Of a stretch of 62,154 nucleotides of DNA, positions 1-8,470 are shown piece after piece (position 1 is the first letter of the stretch; every line of letters starts with the position of its first letter). The position numbers and the translations under genes were made by a program. Under the pieces are notes generated by a model. It was not told where the DNA came from, ran no database searches, and worked only from the letters and a program-made list of their open reading frames with translations. Origin of the DNA: Spirochaetota bacterium (GTDB lineage Bacteria; Spirochaetota; UBA4802; UBA5368); NCBI GenBank assembly GCA_035477215.1, contig DATIKU010000052.1, positions 1 through 62,154 of the forward strand, read 5' to 3'.

Positions 1-1
1 A

Positions 2-244
2 AAATTATCGTTAACCAACATTTCTCCGGAAGAGTTGCCCGCGTATGCCGAAAAGGCGGGGTTCGAGATTTTAAGACTATCTCCCGCCGAAGTATCCTCT
101 TTTTACAGACTCCCAAAGTTGAAACATAAAGATCCTTTTGATCGATTATTAATCTGGCAATGCATGAGCAATAATATGTATCTGATTTCCAGGGATTCTG
201 ATTTACTTGATTACAGGGACCATGGCTTACAAATGGTCTGGTAG
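2..244 (+). CDS. PIN-domain (VapC-type) toxin, 3' part
   Basis: The reading frame is open from the window edge and ends at TAG 242-244, so the 5' end lies outside. The visible 80 residues match the C-terminal half of a type II toxin PIN domain: the family hallmark KDPFDRLLIWQ followed by LISRDSDLLDY, where acidic residues complete the metal-binding pocket of these ribonucleases. Known VapC toxins cleave RNA and are neutralised by an antitoxin normally encoded just upstream, which would also be outside the window. The next gene is convergent and unrelated. I am confident of the family; the cellular target cannot be inferred. Confidence 0.8.
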   Translation, partial: KLSLTNISPEELPAYAEKAGFEILRLSPAEVSSFYRLPKLKHKDPFDRLLIWQCMSNNMYLISRDSDLLDYRDHGLQMVW

Positions 245-258
245 CCCGGCGGTATCCT

Positions 259-1890
259 TTATTTATGGTTTAACAGCTTTTTGATGTTCCGTATCCTGAA
301 ATCGTACGGGTTGAGGCGCGCGGCTTTTTCGGCACAGGCGCGCGATTCGTCGCGCCGCCCCAGCGCGAGGAGGCTTTCGGCGCGCTTGAGCCAGCCGCCG
401 TAAAACTTCGGCACGATCTCGGTGACAAAGGCGAAGTCGCGCTCCGCCTCCTGGTAACGCCCGGACATGAAGCGCGCCTTCCCCATGCGGAGGAATGGCC
501 ATGGGTTGAGGGGATGCCGCCGGGCCGCGGCCCGGTATCGTTCCAGCGCGCGGTCGTGGCGTTCCCCGTCGAGGTGGAAGTCGCCTTCCAGTATATCGGT
601 CACCCAGCAGTTCCCGCCGGCAGCGCGCCGGTGCGCTCGGAAATCTTTCTCGCGGTACCACGAGCGCTTTCGGATGGCGCCGAGCTCGTCCGCGAGCGTG
701 CGGACCCAGCGGCCCACCTCGGCGTCGTCGCGCAGGTAGATGCCGTTATCCTTCGAGCGGAACCACAGCGAATCGTCGATGTCGCCGCGCGCCTTTACCG
801 CGTCGTAGAGCGCGGTTCCGGGATAGAGCGCGACCGGCGAAACGATGCCGTCGCCGGGAAGGGTGCGCCGGATGAGCTTGATGGTCTCTTTGATGTCGGC
901 GGCGCGCTCGGTCTCCATGCCGGCCATCAGGTAGAACGAGAGATAGGCCCCCGCGCGGCGCACGGCGGCCGACGCCTTCTCGATGTCGGCGACGGTCGTC
1001 CGTTTATCGTACATCGCGAGTATACGCTCCGAGCCCGACTCCACGCCGAGCTGTATGTGCTCAAGGCCCGCGCGCTTCATCTCGAGGAGCATCTCCCCGT
1101 CGAGCGTGTCGACGCGCGACTGGCAGTTCCACATTATGTAGAGCTTCCGTTCGCGGAGCAGACGGCAGAATTTCAGCACGCGCTCGCGGCGAAGGGTGAA
1201 GTTGTCGTCGCGTATCGAGAAGTAGATGATTCCGTAGGTCTTCACGCAGTGCTCGATTTCGTCGACGATGTGTTCGGCGCTCCGGAACGCGGTGGTGCGG
1301 CCCCACAGCCGCGGCGAACAGCAGAAGGCGCAGCGGTGCGGACAGCCCCGGCTGGTGATGATGTACTTGAACTGCTCGTTGGGGTCCATTCCGCGCATCG
1401 TACCGCCGAAGCGCGCCGGGAAGGGGAGCGCGTCGAGGTCCTTTATACGCTCTCCCTGTACGATGCGCTCCGAGGCCGGGGCCTTTTTTGCGTGCCGCGC
1501 GAGCAATTCGGCGAAAGCGAGCTCTCCCTCCCCGCGCACGACGTAATCGACCGCCTTCACCCGGCGCAAAATTTCTTCGCCCAGAAACGCGGCGTGGGGT
1601 CCCCCGGCGATGATGATGGTTTTCGGCAGTCTCTTTTTAATTTCGACGGCGAGCCGCAGCGAATCGGTCCGGTTGTGCGTGCAGACCGAAAGGCCCACCG
1701 CGTCGGGCTTTATGGACTGGATGTGCGCGGCCGCGGAGCGGACGCCCTCTCTGGAGTAATTCGCGAGCGTTACGTCGTGGCCCCGCGCCTCGAGCGCGGC
1801 GGCGATGGAAACCGCCCCCACCGGCATCAGGGAGAGAAAGTAGTCGTTCCGGTCCCGGTAATCGCACAGATATGCTACGAGTGTTTTCAT
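259..1890 (-). CDS. B12-binding domain radical SAM protein with C-terminal TPRs
   Basis: The 543-residue protein starts at ATG 1890, preceded by a GGGGGA Shine-Dalgarno; an upstream in-frame start would add 12 unconserved residues. The N-terminal ~150 residues form a cobalamin-binding-like Rossmann domain (PVGAVSIAAALEARGHDV, IIIAGGPHAAF, VRGEGE), although I see no DxHxxG cobalamin-ligand motif. The radical SAM core follows, with the iron-sulfur motif CPHRCAFC. The last ~100 residues look like tetratricopeptide repeats (DRALERYRAAARRHPLNPWP, EAERDFAFVTEIVP). Family members modify lipids, cofactors or natural products by radical chemistry; the substrate here is unknown. It stands alone, so context gives no hint. 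Confidence 0.8.
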   Translation of the reverse strand: MKTLVAYLCDYRDRNDYFLSLMPVGAVSIAAALEARGHDVTLANYSREGVRSAAAHIQSIKPDAVGLSVCTHNRTDSLRLAVEIKKRLPKTIIIAGGPHAAFLGEEILRRVKAVDYVVRGEGELAFAELLARHAKKAPASERIVQGERIKDLDALPFPARFGGTMRGMDPNEQFKYIITSRGCPHRCAFCCSPRLWGRTTAFRSAEHIVDEIEHCVKTYGIIYFSIRDDNFTLRRERVLKFCRLLRERKLYIMWNCQSRVDTLDGEMLLEMKRAGLEHIQLGVESGSERILAMYDKRTTVADIEKASAAVRRAGAYLSFYLMAGMETERAADIKETIKLIRRTLPGDGIVSPVALYPGTALYDAVKARGDIDDSLWFRSKDNGIYLRDDAEVGRWVRTLADELGAIRKRSWYREKDFRAHRRAAGGNCWVTDILEGDFHLDGERHDRALERYRAAARRHPLNPWPFLRMGKARFMSGRYQEAERDFAFVTEIVPKFYGGWLKRAESLLALGRRDESRACAEKAARLNPYDFRIRNIKKLLNHK

Positions 1891-1975
1891 CCCATCCCCC
1901 GTTAAAAAATTTCGGGAGCGCGGCACATACTTCTTGATTAAATTATGGCGTTTTTCCTACAATCCGTCCAAAATA

Positions 1976-2082
1976 TATTAACTTGTCGCGTAACCGGGGA
2001 AACCGAATATTCCCGGGCTTTGCGACAGGCCTATTAACTTGTCGCGCATTCCCGGGGTTCGGGTTTTCCCCGGTTACGCGAC
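1976..2082. repeat. Foldback element with 18-bp inverted arms and internal 15-bp direct repeat
   Basis: The gap 1891-2218 holds no gene. It contains a perfect 18-bp inverted repeat, GTCGCGTAACCGGGGAAA at 1985-2002 and its complement at 2065-2082. The 15-mer TATTAACTTGTCGCG occurs at 1976-1990 and again at 2032-2046, and TGCGACA/TGTCGCG forms an inner stem. The unit could fold into a nested hairpin. It looks like a REP- or MITE-like palindromic element rather than a terminator, because no U-run follows. Confidence 0.7.
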
Positions 2083-2218
2083 GGCGCTTTCGCTCGACAT
2101 TAGCATTTTTAAGGGCAAGGTCACCGTTCCCTGTTTTCGGCGCGGTGCGTGGAGCGAACCGGCAGGCGGTTTGAAGGCGGCATCGCTGTTTCGATAACAG
2201 GAGACGAGTACGGTAAAA

Positions 2219-3373
2219 ATGAGTTTATGCACAACCCGCTTTACGCGAAGGATTACGGTCCTGCTTCCGCTCCTCGTCCTGCTTGCCCTTCCCGCGACCG
2301 GGCGCGCCGCGGACCCGCCCGCGGACCCGCTCCCCACAGAGGAGCTCAAACGGGAACTGGCCATCGTCAAGAAGGACGATTTTCTCATTTTCCCCCATGT
2401 GAATTACAAACCCGAAACGCAGATCGCCGGGGGGCTTGCCTTCCTCAGCTATTTCCGGATCGGTTCGGATTTTCCGCTCGATATACGGCCGTCGACCCTC
2501 GCGACCACGCTGACCTACACCCAGAAGAAGCAGTTCATCTGGCAGCTTTTCCCCGAGTTTTATCTGGACAACGAAAAGTACCACCTGGTGGGCGAGCTCG
2601 AGTACTATTATTATCCCAACTATTTTTACGGCGTCGGCAACGACACACCCGACGACGCGCGCGAGCAATACACCTCGTCGACCGTGCGCTTCCGCTCGGA
2701 TCTCCAGCGCGAGGTCGCCAATCGGCTGTACGTGGGCTTCGTCTATCAGTATGAAAAGACGACGGTCGACGAAAGCGAGGAGGGCGGCGTTCTCGAGTCG
2801 GCGGGGGTGCCGGGCAGCTCCTCCAGCCTCGCCTCGGGCATCGGGATTTCGCTCAACCTCGACACGCGCGACAATGTCTTTTATCCCTCGAAGGGCGGCC
2901 TGTACCAGTTCAGCGCGGTGTCGTTCGACCGCATGTTTTCCAGTCGCTTCCAGTTCATCCGCCATACGTTCGATCTAAGGAAGTACGTGCCGCTGTGGCG
3001 AGGTCACGTACTTGCGCTCCAGGCCTATTCCAACATCATCTACGGAGAAGCGCCGTTCGAGATGCTCTCGCTCATGGGGGGAAAAAAGCTGATGCGCGGG
3101 CTTTTCGAGGGACGCTACCGCGACAACACGATGGTGGTGGCGCAGGGCGAGTACCGCATGCCGCTGTGGTGGCGCTTCGGGGCGGCGGCCTTCGCCGGCG
3201 TGGGCGACGTCGCGCGGCGCGTTCAGGACTTCGAGCCGGAGGAGTTCAAGTTCACCTACGGCGGCGGGCTGCGCTTCTGCATCAATCCCCAGGAAAAGAT
3301 CAACGCGCGGCTCGACGTGGGTCGGAGCCGTGACCTCACCGGCTTTTACTTCACCATCGGCGAGGCGTATTGA
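2219..3373 (+). CDS. Omp85/D15-type outer membrane barrel protein without POTRA domains
   Basis: The 384-residue precursor begins with a clear signal peptide (a TRFTRR basic stretch, a leucine-rich core and a cut near ATGRAA). The mature protein is rich in alternating aromatic and polar strands. It carries the barrel signature of the surface antigen/BamA family: LNLDTRDNVFYPSKGG early in the barrel, LMGGKKLMRG in the middle, and a glycine-rich end with GGGLRF. The N-terminal segment is too short for a POTRA domain, which distinguishes it from BamA/TamA. Patatin-linked or lone D15 barrels of this type are known, but their roles vary. An AGGAG sits about 14 bases before the ATG. The protein should sit in the outer membrane; the passenger or substrate is unknown. 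Confidence 0.75.
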   Translation: MSLCTTRFTRRITVLLPLLVLLALPATGRAADPPADPLPTEELKRELAIVKKDDFLIFPHVNYKPETQIAGGLAFLSYFRIGSDFPLDIRPSTLATTLTYTQKKQFIWQLFPEFYLDNEKYHLVGELEYYYYPNYFYGVGNDTPDDAREQYTSSTVRFRSDLQREVANRLYVGFVYQYEKTTVDESEEGGVLESAGVPGSSSSLASGIGISLNLDTRDNVFYPSKGGLYQFSAVSFDRMFSSRFQFIRHTFDLRKYVPLWRGHVLALQAYSNIIYGEAPFEMLSLMGGKKLMRGLFEGRYRDNTMVVAQGEYRMPLWWRFGAAAFAGVGDVARRVQDFEPEEFKFTYGGGLRFCINPQEKINARLDVGRSRDLTGFYFTIGEAY

Positions 3374-3487
3374 CGCGGCGGGGCGCCAATCGAAGCCTCC
3401 AGGCGACGATCATGATCATCGCCCGATCCTGACGCCATATCCGATCACTCCGGCGTGATGAGCTCCTCACCGACACGTTTTTTCAAT

Positions 3488-3771
3488 AAGGCTCTCCTTT
3501 ACCAAAGGAGCGGTGTGACGCACAGGATGTGCTAATGCCGGTGAAGCGACAGGAGGTCGCGCCTTTCGCCGGCGCGGAGGCTGAGATGGTATACATAGGC
3601 CGCGGCGGAAGCGGACCGGTATTCTGAGAAAGGCTCTCCTTTGCCAAAGGAGCGGTGTGACGCACAGGATGTGTTAATGCCGGTGAAGCGACAGGAGGTC
3701 GCGTCTTTCACCGGCGCGGAGGCTGAGATGGTATACACAGGCCGCGGTGAAGGCAGACCGGTATTCTGAAT
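3488..3771. repeat. Two tandem copies of a 142-bp repeat
   Basis: Unit 1 is 3488-3629 and unit 2 is 3630-3771, an exact 142-bp period with a handful of substitutions. Each starts with the short hairpin region CTCTCCTTTACCAAAGGAG and contains GGTGAAGCGACAGGAGGTCG and CCGGTATTCTGA. A third, divergent copy begins at 3772 and runs into the DUF559 gene. Translations of this DNA give the low-value peptide style (SFGKGE, ERRDLLS) typical of repeats found beside DUF559 genes. There are no unique spacers, so this is not a CRISPR array. Confidence 0.85.
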
Positions 3772-3818
3772 AAGGCTCTCCTTTACCAAAGGAGAGCTGC
3801 CGGAGGCTGAGAGGATTC
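3718..3818. repeat. Left 101-bp direct repeat flanking the DUF559 gene
   Basis: From GGAGGCTGAGATGG to GAGGATTC this sequence matches 4304-4404 with about 96 of 101 identities by eye and no gaps. It covers the last 12 codons of the DUF559 gene (stop at 3783), so the protein's ESSQPPAALLW tail is repeat-encoded. It contains the 9-bp stem CTCTCCTTT/AAAGGAGAG with loop ACC. Confidence 0.85.
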
Positions 3819-4190
3819 AATCAGCTTCCGTATCCCATCGCAGACCATCGTAAATTCATTAAGCACATCCTCATTTGAAAAACGTGCTACGCGGAGGCCG
3901 TATCCTTCAAGGACTTGCGTTCTGAATTCGTCATACACCCTGCTCTCGGCGGCAGTATGAATCCCACCGTCAATTTCAATAACGAGTCTGTGTTTCGGGC
4001 AGTAGAAATCGACGATATAGTTATCAAGGGGTTTCTGGCGCAACACCGTGCAGTCGAGATTTTTTAGAAACCCGTGCCAGATTCTTTTCTCGGCATCGGT
4101 CATATTTTTACGCAATTCACGCGCCCGTTCCTTGAGTTTTGGATTATAGGGGATATGGAATCCCGTGGTTATAAGGCCGTTCTTCTTCAT
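3783..4190 (-). CDS. DUF559 domain protein (endonuclease-fold, repeat-associated)
   Basis: The 135-residue protein belongs to the DUF559 family, whose fold resembles Vsr/restriction-type endonucleases. Recognisable blocks are ARELRKNMTDAEKRIWHGF, QKPLDNYIVDFYCPKHRLVIE and EIDGGIHT, with D/E residues at the expected catalytic positions, then LRVARFSNEDVL. ATG 4190 is preferred, with GGGGGGA 11 bases upstream; a TTG at 4199 would be too close to it. The stop lies inside the left flanking repeat. Such genes are often orphaned in small-repeat islands in environmental genomes, and mobility through the repeats is suspected but unproven. No other gene shares its transcription unit. Confidence 0.8.
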   Translation of the reverse strand: MKKNGLITTGFHIPYNPKLKERARELRKNMTDAEKRIWHGFLKNLDCTVLRQKPLDNYIVDFYCPKHRLVIEIDGGIHTAAESRVYDEFRTQVLEGYGLRVARFSNEDVLNEFTMVCDGIRKLIESSQPPAALLW

Positions 4191-4303
4191 GATGTTCAAA
4201 TCCCCCCGCCTCCGGCGCGCCCCCTTCGGTGAAGAGGGCTCCAGTTATGCGTATTTTCAGTGGAAGATTAATGCCTTTATTCTTTCCGACAGCAACACGT
4301 GCC

Positions 4304-4404
4304 GGAGGCTGAGATGGTATACACAGGCCGCGGCGGAAGCGGACCGGTATTCTGAATAAGGCTCTCCTTTGCCAAAGGAGAGCTGCCGGAGGCTGAGAGG
4401 ATTC
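4304..4404. repeat. Right 101-bp direct repeat flanking the DUF559 gene
   Basis: This is the near-identical, same-orientation partner of 3718-3818. Between the two copies lies the DUF559 gene plus about 100 bp of its upstream region. The rest of the 4191-4503 gap shows no gene. Confidence 0.85.
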
Positions 4405-4422
4405 CCCCCTAAAAATCCTCAT

Positions 4423-4439
4423 TTAGAATGCACTTCTAA
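4423..4439 (+). promoter_or_regulatory. Possible operator dyad upstream of flgN
   Basis: The sequence is TTAGAA-N5-TTCTAA, a perfect 6-bp dyad about 65 bp before flgN. It overlaps an ACCGATAG sequence (4439-4446) that recalls the -10 of flagellar sigma-28 promoters, but no TAAA-type -35 lies at the right spacing. This is weak evidence only. Confidence 0.25.
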
Positions 4440-4503
4440 CCGATAGTAGAGTAAGCCGAAGACAGGACGCGGCCGATGACGGCATATTTCCAGGGAGGGA
4501 TCG

Positions 4504-5010
4504 ATGGCGGACCCCATTACGCGGATAGAAAAGGTGTTACGGGACGAGATTGACGTGTATTCCGGCCTCTACGCCCTTGAGGAGCGTAAGAGCGGCGCCA
4601 TAATCGATAAAAACGGCAGACTGATGGAATCGATCTCGCGCGAACAGGAGGCGCTGCTATCGCGTGTGGAAAAGCTTGAGAAGACGCGCGTGCGCCTCAT
4701 TTTCGAGATGGCGGCAGACGGGCCTTCGGATGACGCACCGTCCGCGCCGACGCTTACCGATATCGCCCGCCTCGTGGACGACAACTCGGCGGGGCGGATC
4801 GTCTCGATCGGGATGGAGCTTAAAGGGCTCCTCTCCCGTCTCGATTCGCTGTATAAAACCAACAAGCGGCTTATAGAGGACAACCTGGAATTTTACGATA
4901 TTCTGCTCTCGGGCCTGAAAAGCACGGCGTCGATCTCGACCGGTTATTGCGTGAACGGGGTCGAGAGATCCCGGGTGTCGGGGGCGATGATCTTCAATAA
5001 AACGGTTTAG
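4504..5010 (+). CDS. flgN: FlgN-like flagellar export chaperone
   Basis: This 168-residue, mostly helical protein lies immediately before flgK (12-bp gap), the standard place for FlgN. FlgN binds the C-terminal helices of FlgK and FlgL in the cytoplasm and delivers them to the type III export gate. The N-terminal heptad-rich helix (residues ~5-65, with REQEALLSRVEKLEKTR) and the later conserved patch LEFYDILLSGLK fit the FlgN family. Sequence conservation of this family is low, so the call rests on both fold pattern and position. An AGGGAGG sequence precedes the ATG. It is co-transcribed with flgK and flgL. Confidence 0.8.
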   Translation: MADPITRIEKVLRDEIDVYSGLYALEERKSGAIIDKNGRLMESISREQEALLSRVEKLEKTRVRLIFEMAADGPSDDAPSAPTLTDIARLVDDNSAGRIVSIGMELKGLLSRLDSLYKTNKRLIEDNLEFYDILLSGLKSTASISTGYCVNGVERSRVSGAMIFNKTV

Positions 5011-5022
5011 AGGAGTGCCGCC

Positions 5023-6927
5023 ATGAATTCCACCTTTATGGGGATTGAAATAGGGAAACGGGGCCTGCATTCGCACCAGCAGGCGCTGCACGTCACCGGC
5101 CACAACATCTCGAACGCCGAGAACAAGGAGTACTCGCGCCAGCGCGTGGTTATCACCTCGGCCGATCCGCTGTACGTGCCGGCGCTCAACCGCTCAAATT
5201 CGCCGGGCAACATCGGCCAGGGCTCGGTGGTGCAGACGGTGGAGCGCATCCGCGACAGCTTCATCGACGACCGCATCGTCGCGGAAAAGGACGTAATGGG
5301 ATACTGGAACACGAAAAACGATTTCATCCACCAGGTCGAAATGGTATATAACGAACCCTCCGACCAGTCGCTGCGAAGCCGCCTGGACCAGATGTGGAGG
5401 GCGTGGGAGGAGCTGTCGAAGTACCCGGAGGAGCGTTCGGCGCGCGAGGTGTTGAAGGAGAAGGCCGTAAGCCTCTCGAACGAGGTGAACCACGTCTACC
5501 GCCAGCTCGACGATCTGCAGAAAGACGCCAACCGCCAGGTGTTTCACCGGGTGAGCCAGGTGAACATGTACGCGCGCGACATCCGCGACCTCAACGAGCG
5601 CATTTTAAAGGCCGAGGCGCTGGGCGACAACCCGAACGACCTTAAAGACCGCCGCGACGCGCTCATCGAGAAGCTCTCGAACCTCATCAACATCAGCGTG
5701 GGAAGGAGCGACCGGGACGAGACCATCGTGTACATCGGCGGCGAGAACCTTGTGCAGGGCGAGGTGCTGCGGCCGCTCGAGGCGGTGATGGACCCCGACA
5801 ACCACGGGTACCACAAGGTGGTGTGGCGCGACACAGGCACCGACGTGGAGATAAAGGGCGGCGAGATCGCCGGCCTCCTCGAGGCGCGCGATAAGATCAT
5901 GCGCGAGAACATCAACGACGTCAACGCCTTCGCGATAAACCTGATCGATCTCACCAACGAGATCCACCGCGACGGTTTCGGCCGCCGGGGCGAGACCAAC
6001 GTCGATTTCTTCCGCCATATCATGATAAGCGACAACGTGGAGGGCAACCACGACCTCAACAACGATGGCATCGCCGACGTCACCGCCGTCTTCAAGGTGG
6101 CGGGCGCAAACAGGCTCGACGCCTCGGCGGCGATCGGTATCGCCGGAACGCTCACCTTCGTTGCCAACCGCGAGCCCGAAACCGAGGTTCAAATAGATTA
6201 TTCCCGCAACGACTCGACTAACAGCGTCATCAAAAAGATCAACGACGCGCGCCTTGGCGTGGCGGCGTACATCGACCACAACGGGCATCTCGCCGTCAAG
6301 GCGACCGTCGCGGGCGACACCGACAAAAAGAACTTCATGCTGCGCCACCTCGAGGATTCCGGACAGTTCCTGGTCGGTTTTTCGGGCGTATTGAAACAGT
6401 CGGGCGCGCAGGGGGCCTTCGATTACCGGCGGATCAACGACATCGTCAAACTGCTCCCGGACCGCGAACACATCACGATAACGCCGCAGTACAACCCGGC
6501 GGCCCACATGGCCGTGTCCGACGCGGTGATGGCCGATGTGGACAAGATCGCCGCCGCGAAGGGGCGCGACCTGGGCGGCACGGGCGATTTCAACACCACC
6601 AACGGCATAGGCGACGGCACCAACGCGCTTCTCCTTGCCGCGCTCAGGCACAAGAACGCCATGGTGGACAAAAACTCAACCTTCAACGATTTCTACACTT
6701 CGCTCATTTCGCGTATCGGCTCGCAGGGCGAGGAGGCCGGCGACCGCATCAAGAACCAGGAGACGCTTCTTAAAAACCTCGCCAACCTGCGCGAGTCGGT
6801 ATCGGGCATCAACCTCGACGAGGAGATGGCAAACATGATCGCCTTCCAGCACGGGTATAACGCCTCCGCCCGGGTGATCAACACGATGGACAAGATGCTG
6901 GAAACCATACTGCGGCTGGGGGTATAA
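5023..6927 (+). CDS. flgK: Flagellar hook-associated protein 1
   Basis: FlgK forms the first junction ring between hook and filament. The N-terminus has the conserved rod/hook signature (MGIEIGKRGLHSHQQALHV, then TGHNISNAENKEYSRQRVV). The C-terminus carries the amphipathic export/assembly helix (SGINLDEEMANMIAFQHGYN, ASARVINTMDKMLETILRL). At 634 residues it is somewhat longer than enterobacterial FlgK (about 550), the extra lying in the variable middle domain. It sits 12 bp after flgN and 3 bp before flgL, so a single transcript is very likely. In spirochaetes the filament it supports would be periplasmic. Confidence 0.95.
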   Translation: MNSTFMGIEIGKRGLHSHQQALHVTGHNISNAENKEYSRQRVVITSADPLYVPALNRSNSPGNIGQGSVVQTVERIRDSFIDDRIVAEKDVMGYWNTKNDFIHQVEMVYNEPSDQSLRSRLDQMWRAWEELSKYPEERSAREVLKEKAVSLSNEVNHVYRQLDDLQKDANRQVFHRVSQVNMYARDIRDLNERILKAEALGDNPNDLKDRRDALIEKLSNLINISVGRSDRDETIVYIGGENLVQGEVLRPLEAVMDPDNHGYHKVVWRDTGTDVEIKGGEIAGLLEARDKIMRENINDVNAFAINLIDLTNEIHRDGFGRRGETNVDFFRHIMISDNVEGNHDLNNDGIADVTAVFKVAGANRLDASAAIGIAGTLTFVANREPETEVQIDYSRNDSTNSVIKKINDARLGVAAYIDHNGHLAVKATVAGDTDKKNFMLRHLEDSGQFLVGFSGVLKQSGAQGAFDYRRINDIVKLLPDREHITITPQYNPAAHMAVSDAVMADVDKIAAAKGRDLGGTGDFNTTNGIGDGTNALLLAALRHKNAMVDKNSTFNDFYTSLISRIGSQGEEAGDRIKNQETLLKNLANLRESVSGINLDEEMANMIAFQHGYNASARVINTMDKMLETILRLGV

Positions 6928-6930
6928 ACC

Positions 6931-8193
6931 ATGCAGCGCGTAACAAACCAGATGATCAACAACACCATGCTCCATAACCTGAACCGCCACAAGGCGGAGA
7001 TGGACAAGACGCAGGACATGCTGGGCACGGGCAAAAACGTGCGCTTTCCGCGCGACAACCCGATCGCCACGACGAGCCAGATGATCTACCAGAGCAGGCT
7101 CACCGAGGTGGACCAGTACATCCAGAACCTGGGCGAGGCGAAGTCGCGCCTGGACGAGGTGGACACCGCGCTCCAGTCGGCGATGCGCATCTTCCAGCGC
7201 CTGCGGGTGCTCACGGTGCAGGGGGCCAACGGCATCTATTCCAACTTCGAGCGCAAGGAGGCCGTGGCCACCGAGATCAACGAGATGCTCGAGGAGCTCG
7301 TTGCCATCGCCAATACCAGGGGCGCGACCGGCAGGCCCATCTTCGGCGGTTTCCAGACCGGGACGGAGGAAATCCCCACGCCCTTCGTGCCGATCTACCA
7401 GACGCTCACCGCCGGCAACCAGGGCGATGCCATGACCGGCGTGGAATACCGCGGCAATATCGGCCGCATGCTGCGCGAGGTGGCCAAGGGCGAGTACCTC
7501 GACGTCAATGTTCCCGGCAACGAGGTGTTCTGGGCCACCAACCAGATACTCACCTCGAATAAAGACGCGACCAATTACGCCTCCGAAACCAACCAGCTTG
7601 TAAAAATCGACGGGCGCGAGCTTTCGATCAGCGCCGGCGACAACCTCGACGTGATCATCGACAAGATCAACAACGCCGGCCTCTCGGTCCGCGCGATCAA
7701 GGGCGGGCGCAACAACCTTATCATGGAGAGCACCACGCCCCATCAGGTATGGCTGGAGGACGTGGGCGGCGGGCGCGTGTTCAAAGACCTGGGGCTTGTC
7801 AACACCGATTACCCGCACCCGCCGAACAACCTGGACCCCACGGTCACCGTAAACGGAATGTCGATTTTCGAGATGGTGATCCAGCTCCGCGACGACCTGG
7901 TGCGCGGCGACCAGGAGCTTGTTGGAGGGCGCGACCTGGGGCTTCTCGACATGGCGCTGGATAACATTTTGCGGCATACGTCATCGGTGGGCGCCAAGCA
8001 GAACCGCGCGGACGAGCTCGCGAAGCGCTCGGAATACGACAAGTCGAACGTGCTGGCCATGCTCTCGAAGACCGAGGGGATCGACATTCCCGAGACCGTC
8101 ATGAATTTCAAGTGGCTGGAATCGGTGCACCAGTACGCCCTGGCGGTGGGGGCGAAGACGATCCGGCCCACGCTGATGGATTTTCTGCGATAG
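6931..8193 (+). CDS. flgL: Flagellar hook-associated protein 3
   Basis: FlgL forms the second junction ring and has flagellin-like terminal coiled coils. The N-terminal block MQRVTNQMINNTMLHNLNRH and the TGKNVRFPRDNP motif are diagnostic, as is GRPIFGGFQTGTEE. The middle residues form the D2-like domain, and the C-terminal ~80 residues form the returning helix (LGLLDMALDNILRHTSSVGAK). At 420 residues it is longer than the ~300 typical of Proteobacteria, as in other spirochaete-like forms. It follows flgK after 3 bp, and a hairpin-rich dispersed repeat lies immediately downstream. Confidence 0.95.
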   Translation: MQRVTNQMINNTMLHNLNRHKAEMDKTQDMLGTGKNVRFPRDNPIATTSQMIYQSRLTEVDQYIQNLGEAKSRLDEVDTALQSAMRIFQRLRVLTVQGANGIYSNFERKEAVATEINEMLEELVAIANTRGATGRPIFGGFQTGTEEIPTPFVPIYQTLTAGNQGDAMTGVEYRGNIGRMLREVAKGEYLDVNVPGNEVFWATNQILTSNKDATNYASETNQLVKIDGRELSISAGDNLDVIIDKINNAGLSVRAIKGGRNNLIMESTTPHQVWLEDVGGGRVFKDLGLVNTDYPHPPNNLDPTVTVNGMSIFEMVIQLRDDLVRGDQELVGGRDLGLLDMALDNILRHTSSVGAKQNRADELAKRSEYDKSNVLAMLSKTEGIDIPETVMNFKWLESVHQYALAVGAKTIRPTLMDFLR

Positions 8194-8220
8194 GGCCCTT
8201 GGACGTTCAGTCCTAAGATC

Positions 8221-8391
8221 GCCCCGGTCCCCGATGGGACCGGGGCTCGCAATGACAGGTTATTCCAAGTGGCATGTCATCGCGAGGAGCGTAGCGACGC
8301 GGCGATCTCGAAAGGTGACAGTCCGGTCATGCAACCCGGTGTAAAGCGAGATTGCCGCGCCCCGATGGGACCGGGACTCGCAATGACAAAG
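8221..8391. repeat. Dispersed palindromic repeats (TGTCATYGCGAG type)
   Basis: The flgL-fliW gap contains a perfect 11-bp hairpin at 8221-8246 (GCCCCGGTCCC, loop CGAT). A related copy at 8363-8388 repeats CGATGGGACCGGG and CTCGCAATGACA. Between them at 8276-8292 is the inverted version TGTCATCGCGAGGAGCG. This is the widespread repeat family whose translation reads REERSDAAI in many environmental genomes. There is no U-run, so a terminator role is uncertain. Confidence 0.75.
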
Positions 8392-8470
8392 CATTTGCCA
8401 AACGGTATATCATTATTTTGTTGCGGTATTCTGGGCATCGGCGTATATTGATCCTTCAAGGAGCGGCGCA

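Noticed and set aside
514-1905. Long plus-strand reading frame opposite the radical SAM gene
   Set aside because: It is an antisense frame produced by high GC at third codon positions; the minus-strand gene has clear catalytic motifs and a Shine-Dalgarno, this one has neither.
3488-3771. Possible CRISPR-like array in the DUF559 island
   Set aside because: The repeats are 142 bp and directly adjoining, with no unique spacers and no cas genes.
4410-4446. Sigma-28 flagellar promoter before flgN
   Set aside because: A CCGATAG element resembles the -10, but the only TAAA is 29-30 bp away, about 10 bp too far.
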